Under the pieces are notes generated by a model that worked only from the letters and a program-made list of their open reading frames with translations, ran no database searches and was not told where the DNA came from. Shown piece by piece: positions 57,665-64,000 of a stretch of 64,000 bases of DNA. This stretch comes from Rhynchosporium graminicola (lineage: Eukaryota > Ascomycota > Leotiomycetes > Helotiales > Ploettnerulaceae): assembly GCA_900074885.1 (NCBI GenBank), contig FJUW01000016.1:596577-660576 (forward strand). The letters run 5' to 3'. The first letter of the stretch is position 1. Every line of letters begins with the position of its first letter. The position numbers and the translations under genes were made by a program.

Positions 57665-58547
57665 TTAAGGGCCAGAAGGCTCCAATTGTATCCTCATAAA
57701 CATTCCCACATGTCCGATCCCCTCCTCAACCCATTGCCCCATTCCTTCATCATGGAGAAATCCCCACTTCTCCCAGACCTTCGCGACCTGCTCTTGAGCA
57801 TGGACACAAACCAATCCCTTCCAGACAGGCACTTCTGGCATGCCTTCCTCGTCCGATCCAGCAACCGTAATCTTTTCCATCCCCAACTCCGCAATCGACG
57901 GATTGAAAAACGTCGGGTTCGCCTGAGCCCATGTCAGAGCGGCGCTAACTAACATCTTCGCAATACCTGAGCCACGAAAATCTCTGAGCACGGCTAGACG
58001 ACCAAGTTTCATATACGGTTCTTTGCCGTCATGGTGGGTGGTTGCGCGGTCGGTTATGAAGGGTGGTGGGGATGTTGAGTCTGCATTTATGGGGGAGGTT
58101 TCGAGCGCGTCGGCCGTGTAGGATGAGCCTGGTTCGGGATGTGGTGGGTGAGGAAATGGTACGAGTCGGATGGTTCCTATGGGTGTTGAGCGCGTGGTGC
58201 TTCTTTTGCGCGTGATGATTTCGCCAGAGGAGGAGGTGACTTCGGGGTCTGTGACTGTGTTTATGGAGGCGTAGATGACCCTGGAGGGGAGGGATTAGCA
58301 AAGGTCTGAAGCAAGTGGCGAGAGTAGATGAGGAGGTGTATCTTTACCAGTGACATGCTCGGTGGTCATCTGAATCGAACTCGTTGTCTAGAGGTACGCG
58401 CTGTTCTTCTACGAAAACTTGTTCTCGCACTTCCATGGCGTCGATGAAGGTCTTGGGTATGTTTTCTGGTTGAGTTGATGAACGATTCTTGGAGTCGTAG
58501 CCATCTAGATTGGATGGCCCTAGGAAGGTTATGAAAGGCGTTCCCAT
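57665..58547 (-). CDS. GNAT-family N-acetyltransferase
   Basis: 271 residues from exons 58547-58348 and 58280-57665; 67-bp intron (GTAAAG...CTCCAG) that joins HRACHW to VIYASINTV. GNAT fold with acetyl-CoA binding motif A visible as LGRLAVLRDFRGSGIAKMLV (about residues 155-175; the R-x-x-G-x-A pattern). N-terminal EVREQVFVEEQRVPLDNEFDSDD and the downstream VCVHAQEQVAKVWEKWGF match fungal and bacterial YjcF/ElaA-like acyltransferases. A Ser/Thr/Pro-rich insertion (about residues 75-135) sits between strands 3 and 4. Substrate unknown. First ATG is 58547; a longer frame begins with GTG. It is divergent from LHS1. Confidence 0.85.
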
Positions 58548-59506
58548 TTTGCTCCTGCTGGATTTGATGTGTAGTGGTTGAGAGCTGTAATTCGCAACGT
58601 TGCTGGTCTTGTCTTGGGCGGCGTAGATGATAGTATTGTATTGCCTCTGCTGCGGCTGGTTTCTTTTTCTTCCTCTGTGTATATAGATAGATAGCTTGTT
58701 GGCTTCTCTACTCACCAGAGTGTTTCCAATAAGGTGATGAGATAATAGGAGATTTTTTTAGCAGAATATCTGGAAATGTAGCAGAAATTTTGACTTTGTT
58801 GTTAATTCTGCCGTCGATCTGTCAGTGCTTATAGCAATAGAGACAGTTTACCTTGGATTTGTCTGTACGAGTGAGGCACCTCTGCCGACTCATTGCGTGG
58901 CAATGACAGGATGCTGCAAGACAACAAATACCGAGCCTCGGGTTTGGAAGCGAAGCTAACAATGGTTTCGTACAAGAGCATGGAATAAAACGATCTTCAC
59001 CTGTGATGCATGTTCATTCGAGTGCCATCGCTTGCATCAGATTGCACCCGTTCGAGCTCTACCTCTAGCTCATACATCGACTTCTATCAGAAACAGTGGG
59101 GATTATTATGTCATCCGTCATGTCATGCGAGTGTCCCTGAATTCCACCAATCCCGTCTCGTCTGATCTGATCTCCACGCCGGCTCCCATTCCCCTGTCCG
59201 CTGCCAAGACTAAACTGTGGCCTCAAGCTTAAGATAGCTCCTGGTCCGCTCAATGTTCCGGGTTCTACAATTTCCTCCGAATTAATTCGCATCTTCTGGA
59301 AAGCCGCAAAGTGTCCTTTTTGGCTCGGACAAGGATATCTCTGCCATAGACCCAATTCAATTATATTTCTTGCGATCTGGCGCCTACCACTTGTGGACAG
59401 ATATATGCGGACGACTGAAGGCTCCATATAATCTGTGTCCTGCTGCTTGTTGCATGCATTCCTTTCGCAGCCTCACAAAACCAGAACTCCCCTCCAACCG
59501 CCCACC
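58548..59506. promoter_or_regulatory. Divergent promoter region, GNAT / LHS1
   Basis: 959 bp between divergent starts. The LHS1 start sits in a strong context (CCCACCATGG). I looked for an ER-stress element: a CCAAT near 59149 and a CCACG about 22 bp further on do not have the N9 spacing, so none is called. Confidence 0.4.
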
Positions 59507-62500
59507 ATGGTTTTATTACGAATCTCCTCAATAGAGATGCGTTCGCAATTCTTTTCTATTTTTTGCCTCTTCTATCTTTTCAGCTCTACCGCACTGGCTG
59601 CGTCTGCCGTACTGGGCGTGGATCTGGGCACTGAGTACATCAAAGCCGCGCTGGTGAAGCCAGGAATTCCTCTTGACATTGTCCTTACGAAAGACTCCCG
59701 ACGAAAAGAGACATCCGCGGTGGCATTCAAGCCTGCGAAAACTAGCAAGAGTGGACAATTCCCTGAACGAGTATACGGATCCGACGCAGTGGCTTTGGCA
59801 GCAAGATTTCCAGGAGATGTGTACCCAAATCTGAAGAGGCTATTGGGTCTCCCTAGCGACAACTCGGTGGTACAGGAATACGCATTGAGGCATCCTGCAT
59901 TGAAGCTGAAATCCGACAAAACAAGAGGCACAGCTGTGTTCCGGAGCGGTGCATTTGCGCCGGATGAGGAGGTCTGGACTGTTGAGGAAATACTGGCAAT
60001 GGAGCTCCAGAGCATACAGAAGAACGCTGAGACATTGGCAGGAAAGGGAAGCAGCGTTAAAGATCTGGTCATTACGGTTCCCGCCTTCTTTTCGGCAGAG
60101 GAAAAGAGAGCTGTAATTTTGGCAGCAGATTTGGCTGGGTTGAGGGTGTTGGAATTGATCAGCGATGGATTGGCTGTTGGTATCAACTACGCTACATCTC
60201 GAACCTTCAAGAGCATTCAGGAAGGTGGAAAAGCAGAGCATCACATGGTTTTCGACATGGGAGCTGGATCCACAAAGGCTTCGATCTTGAAATTCCAAGG
60301 CCGAACGGTGAAGGACATCGGAAAATTTAATAAGACAATCCAAGAGGTTCAGGTCGTAGGCAGTGGATGGGACAGAACACTTGGTGGCGATGCGCTCAAT
60401 GCAGTCATCGTTGACGATATGATCGCCCAATTTGTTGCTTCACCAGCAGCCAAAAGCATTGCACCAACAGCCGAAGACGTTCAAAGACACGGTCGAGCAG
60501 CAGCTAAGCTTTGGAAGGAGGCCGAGAGACTGAGACAAATTCTCAGCGCAAATCAAAACACCCAGTCTGGATTCGAAGGTCTTTACGAGGATGTTGATTT
60601 CCGATACAAGATCACCCGTGAAGACTTCGAGAAGCTTACCGAGGCTCATGCTGCACGCGTCGGTGCGACAATGCAGAAGGCTTTGGATATGGCTGGACTG
60701 GAGATTGAAGATATCGACTCGGTAATTCTCCATGGTGGAGCCATCCGCACTCCGTTCGTCCAAAGAGAACTCGAGAAGTTCATCGGAAATCCAGAAAAGA
60801 TCCGTACCAACGTCAACTCGGATGAGGCGGCTGTCTTTGGGGCAGGATTCAGAGGTGCCGGCCTGAGCCCATCTTTCAGAGTCAAGGAGATTCGTGCTTC
60901 TGAGGGAGCTGCTTACGCAGCGGGTGTGAAGTGGATTAACATCCATGAGAAGCCGCAACACCAAAGGCTATTTCACCCAACATCCTTCCTCGGAGCAGTC
61001 AAGCAATATAGTTTCAAGAATCAAGATGACCCATTTGCGCTTGAGTTCTATCAGCACGTTGGATCTGTCGAGAACGTATCGCCTGGCAGTGCTGAGAAAG
61101 TGCTCTTGACTCTCATAACACAAAATTTGACCGAGTCAGTAACACAGCTCAAAGAAAAGTTTGCCTGCACTGATAGTGGTATCAACGTCAAGTTGAGCAC
61201 TCGTTTGTCCGTTGTCAATGGCGAGCTTGAGATCGTCAAGCTTGTTGTTGACTGCGAAGTTGATGATGCTGAAGGAAAGGAGAGCATGGTCGATAGTGTC
61301 AAGGGCCTCTTCGGCTTTGGTAAGAAGGACCAAGTTCCGCTCTCTCCAGATGACGAAGCTTCAGATTCTAGCTCTTCAACCGAGACGAACACTGCCACTA
61401 GCAGCAAGTCGACCACTTCTTCTGCATCCTCAGCTTCAGCATCATCATCTGTAAAGGATGGGAAAACAGTCATCACCAAGCGCATGGAAGTCATTCCCGT
61501 GAAATACACGACCACAATTGGTGGTGTACCACAATTGCCAGCAACTGAAATTACCCGGATGAAGGAACGTCTTTCTGCTTTCGCTGCCTCCGATCGATCC
61601 CGAGCCCTTCGGGAAGAGTCGCTCAACCAGCTCGAAGGTTTTACTTACAAGGCTCGTGACCTTCTAGAGGATGAGGCATTCATTGCAGCTTCCACGAGTG
61701 ACGAGCGCACGAACTTGGAGGCCAAGGCAAAAGCTGCGAGCGATTGGATCTACTCTGGCGGTGCAGACGCAAGCCGTGAAGAGCTCAAGGCTAAGCTTAA
61801 GGAGATGAAAGATATCGCCAATCCGATCGAGCTACGTAAGACCGAGGCTATGGAACGACCAGAAGCGCTGAAAGGGCTTCAAGATGCCCTGAATCATACA
61901 ATATCGATGATTAATGGTATAACCGAGCAAATCGCCAACGATACTAAAAATCACGCAGCTTTCACTTCTGCTAAATCGGCTTCGGCAGCTGCTAAATCTA
62001 CACCAGTACCAGTTCCAGACCTCGAAGACCTCGAGGATGACGAATCTTCGCCTACAACCTCAGCTCCAGTTGAGGCAGAGACCTTGGCGCCACCCACCTA
62101 CCAGGAGTCGGATTTGACTTCCTTGAAAGAGATGCACGAGTCTGTTGCCAAATGGCTCGCGGAGAAACTTGCAGAGCAGGAGGATCTCAAGTTAAATGAC
62201 GACCCTATTCTTCTCTCCAAGGATTTGAAGGCCAAGACAAAGACCCTCACCGACATTCACGTAGAGCTTATCATGAAGAGCATGAAACAACCCTACAAGT
62301 CCACCCGGCCGCCCAAGACGCCCAAGAAGCCCAAGAAGCCAAAGGCGAAGAAGTCAAAGAAGACTGCAGCATCGAAGGCAGGCACAGCCGAGAAGGCAGG
62401 TAAGGTTCTCGACTTCGCTGAGGATGGTACGCCTTCATTCAAGGTCGGCGAGAACGGCGAGATGCCAAGTGAAGAGGACATTATGGCCTTCCTTAAGAAG

Positions 62501-62584
62501 AGCCAGGCTGAGACCGCTGCTAAAGAAGCAGCCGGGGAAGTTCCCAAAGAAGGCGCCGCTGAGGAGAAGCATGATGAGTTGTGA
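59507..62584 (+). CDS. LHS1: ER lumenal Hsp70-like chaperone Lhs1 (GRP170/ORP150 type)
   Basis: Intronless, 1025 residues. Hsp110/GRP170-class chaperone and nucleotide-exchange factor for Kar2/BiP in the ER lumen, needed for translocation and folding. A signal peptide (FFSIFCLFYLFSSTALAASA) precedes the ATPase domain: VLGVDLGTEYIKAALV (phosphate 1), VITVPAFFSAEEKRAVILAA, MVFDMGAGSTKASIL (phosphate 2), VILHGGAIRTPFVQRELEKFIG (adenosine). The substrate domain carries an acidic and Ser-rich insertion (about residues 620-655) typical of this class, then a helical bundle, a Lys/Pro-rich stretch (PKTPKKPKKPKAKKSKK) and the ER-retrieval signal HDEL at the very end. The first in-frame ATG at 59507 is used; a second ATG ten codons later would also yield a signal peptide. 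Confidence 0.95.
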   Translation: MVLLRISSIEMRSQFFSIFCLFYLFSSTALAASAVLGVDLGTEYIKAALVKPGIPLDIVLTKDSRRKETSAVAFKPAKTSKSGQFPERVYGSDAVALAARFPGDVYPNLKRLLGLPSDNSVVQEYALRHPALKLKSDKTRGTAVFRSGAFAPDEEVWTVEEILAMELQSIQKNAETLAGKGSSVKDLVITVPAFFSAEEKRAVILAADLAGLRVLELISDGLAVGINYATSRTFKSIQEGGKAEHHMVFDMGAGSTKASILKFQGRTVKDIGKFNKTIQEVQVVGSGWDRTLGGDALNAVIVDDMIAQFVASPAAKSIAPTAEDVQRHGRAAAKLWKEAERLRQILSANQNTQSGFEGLYEDVDFRYKITREDFEKLTEAHAARVGATMQKALDMAGLEIEDIDSVILHGGAIRTPFVQRELEKFIGNPEKIRTNVNSDEAAVFGAGFRGAGLSPSFRVKEIRASEGAAYAAGVKWINIHEKPQHQRLFHPTSFLGAVKQYSFKNQDDPFALEFYQHVGSVENVSPGSAEKVLLTLITQNLTESVTQLKEKFACTDSGINVKLSTRLSVVNGELEIVKLVVDCEVDDAEGKESMVDSVKGLFGFGKKDQVPLSPDDEASDSSSSTETNTATSSKSTTSSASSASASSSVKDGKTVITKRMEVIPVKYTTTIGGVPQLPATEITRMKERLSAFAASDRSRALREESLNQLEGFTYKARDLLEDEAFIAASTSDERTNLEAKAKAASDWIYSGGADASREELKAKLKEMKDIANPIELRKTEAMERPEALKGLQDALNHTISMINGITEQIANDTKNHAAFTSAKSASAAAKSTPVPVPDLEDLEDDESSPTTSAPVEAETLAPPTYQESDLTSLKEMHESVAKWLAEKLAEQEDLKLNDDPILLSKDLKAKTKTLTDIHVELIMKSMKQPYKSTRPPKTPKKPKKPKAKKSKKTAASKAGTAEKAGKVLDFAEDGTPSFKVGENGEMPSEEDIMAFLKKSQAETAAKEAAGEVPKEGAAEEKHDEL

Positions 62585-63498
62585 TGGTCATATTTTGTAG
62601 TATTTAGCATATTTGCAGCGGCTTAGAATACATACTCGATTCCCACATTTCTTGTCAACTATCCTCGCAATACAGTAGTGCGACATGGCGCAAATTTGTT
62701 CGCTTTGGCTGTCCTGACAAGATCAAGTGATCGCCCGACCATATTGAATTTATCTTCAAGTTATATGAAAATATCAAGTCTTCATTACTTCTTGTACAGT
62801 AAACACGGATCCCAAGAAAGAACGGATTATGTGCAACAATACGGGGTTCGATTCATGAATATCTTTCACTGACTATTACTTGACTGGCAATGATCATCTC
62901 CCTAACAAAGAGACATCACCGCATTTATTTTCCATAAAACTGTTGCTAAATACGACGTATAGATGTTTCAATACCATCACGTAGGAAAGCAGGGAAGTTT
63001 CACATCAACATGCATACTTGTCAATACCAGCCAGCATCACCGGTGAAGCTGAAAAGTCAGAACCTGACTTTCTTAGTGTTGTATATTTACATGTTACGAA
63101 GAGCATTCATTTCTCAAGCGAGCAATTGTAGTTCAAGCATTCTTTTTATCACTTTACATCTGGCATGGAGCTTGCTCTCCTTACCGAACCACATTTAAGT
63201 TCTTCAGCATCCATTCGCTTGTATTAATCTTTCATCCGTACCTTAGAAGCCTACCTCCCCGGTAGTTCTGTGTACCAAGACTTCAATGATCGTCAGGAAG
63301 TTACTTCTGTCTACTGTATACCTTCAAAAGTATAACGTCGAATCCGCTGTCTGCTGTGAGGAGTTGTCCACGTTTACTCCAGCCAATGCGCCGTGACCGC
63401 GCAACGGCTTTCACTTTTCCAGCATGAGCCCATCACATTTAGATTCATTCTTAATACTTTCGACATTCCTCAATTTTACATCTCTCCTGCCCTTCACG
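62585..63498. other. Intergenic
   Basis: 914 bp downstream of LHS1, AT-rich with no supported gene. Confidence 0.4.
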
Positions 63499-63993
63499 AT
63501 GCCTTCTGCAAACAACATCAACCTCATGCAGAATTGCCTCACCAAATCCTTATAAAACGACTTCATCCAATCTGCACCCACTATCTCACAAATCCCCGTG
63601 TTCGCCTCCGAGAACAGTGAAAGTCGGCTGCTTTCCCTTGCTCTCAAAGACATCACCAATCGTCTTAGTTAAGATCAGGAATTCGTCCCTTCAGGATAGT
63701 CTCCTCAACGGACCATCCTACCTCAGATACGACACTGCTCCAATTCCAGCATCCACAATAGCCAGTGCCTCCTCCCTCCTCCTAGCGCAATTATATAGCC
63801 TCCTAAAAAACCTCACCCTCCCTCCAAAGTTCGCACCATCATAGAAGTCTTCTCAAATTCCTGGGTCTAGACCTCCATCTTCATCTTCACCATAATCATC
63901 ATGCTCGTCTCCTCCCTAATCGCGGCCATCATCTCACACACAACTGACACTCACGCACCAAGCCCTAGACTCCGTATTGAGTACATGTCGGGA
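63499..63993 (+). pseudogene. Possible decayed small membrane-protein gene at the window edge
   Basis: An ATG at 63499 opens MPSANNINLMQNCLTKSL, then TAA, then in the same frame NDFIQSAPTISQIPVFASENSESRLLSLALKDITNRLS, TAA, DQEFVPSG, TAG. One frame over, from about 63697, it continues DSLLNGPSYLRYDTAPIPASTIASASSLLLAQLYSLLKNLTLPPKF to TAG at 63842-63844, and then a hydrophobic segment (IFIFTIIIMLVSSLIAAII) near 63885-63940. The pieces together look like one small protein with a C-terminal membrane helix broken by three to four stops and a frameshift. I do not recognise the family with certainty. It may continue past the right edge. Confidence 0.4.
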
Positions 63994-64000
63994 AATTCAG

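Noticed and set aside
62830..62870. tRNA-like B box (GGGGTTCGATTC)
   Set aside because: No A box at the right distance upstream and no acceptor-stem complementarity found by eye.

Overview
The window is nuclear DNA of a filamentous ascomycete (Pezizomycotina). The evidence is many short introns of about 44-190 bp with GTRNGT-like donors, fungal forms of housekeeping genes (Sec3, Srp40, Ams2/Spt21-like GATA factor, Lhs1 ending in HDEL), gene families typical of these fungi (CorA-like transporters, BTB-like proteins, NACHT/NB-ARC-TPR receptors, GH76 mannosidases) and intergenic gaps of 0.3-2 kb. A Leotiomycete is my guess, but nothing here proves it. All exon boundaries were placed by hand from splice-site motifs and frame continuity.

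Layout. 1-8.5 kb: Sec3 exocyst subunit (minus, cut by the left edge), Srp40-like nucleolar protein, and an ADGF/CECR1-type adenosine deaminase. 9.7-17 kb: an accessory stretch with a decayed membrane-protein gene, two divergent BTB-like genes (one with a GC-AG intron), and an AT-rich zone carrying a 75-bp minisatellite. 17.3-22 kb: a CorA-like membrane protein and an orphan disordered protein with an in-frame TGA. 22.3-43.4 kb: a housekeeping block with AFG1-like ATPase, exosome Csl4, dihydroxyacetone kinase, Sm D2, 3-hydroxyisobutyryl-CoA hydrolase, the histone-gene type GATA factor, RPA3, two orphan genes and an ExoIII-type AP endonuclease.

43.7-53.2 kb: a small protein kinase followed by a decay island in which three consecutive genes (an alpha/beta-hydrolase-NB-ARC-TPR receptor, a second CorA-like gene and a HAD phosphatase) are all broken by stops and frameshifts. 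53.2-64 kb: a gene-poor gap, a GH76 mannosidase with a transmembrane tail, a GNAT acetyltransferase, the ER chaperone Lhs1, and a probably decayed small membrane gene at the right edge.

There are no operons. Several housekeeping genes sit head to head and share short promoters (Csl4/DAK, SmD2/HIBCH, RPA3/37.7-kb gene, GNAT/Lhs1). I found no complete transposon, rRNA, convincing tRNA or CRISPR array. The most unusual material is the decay island, the coding-phase minisatellite, and several genes whose reading frame stops although coding-like sequence continues.
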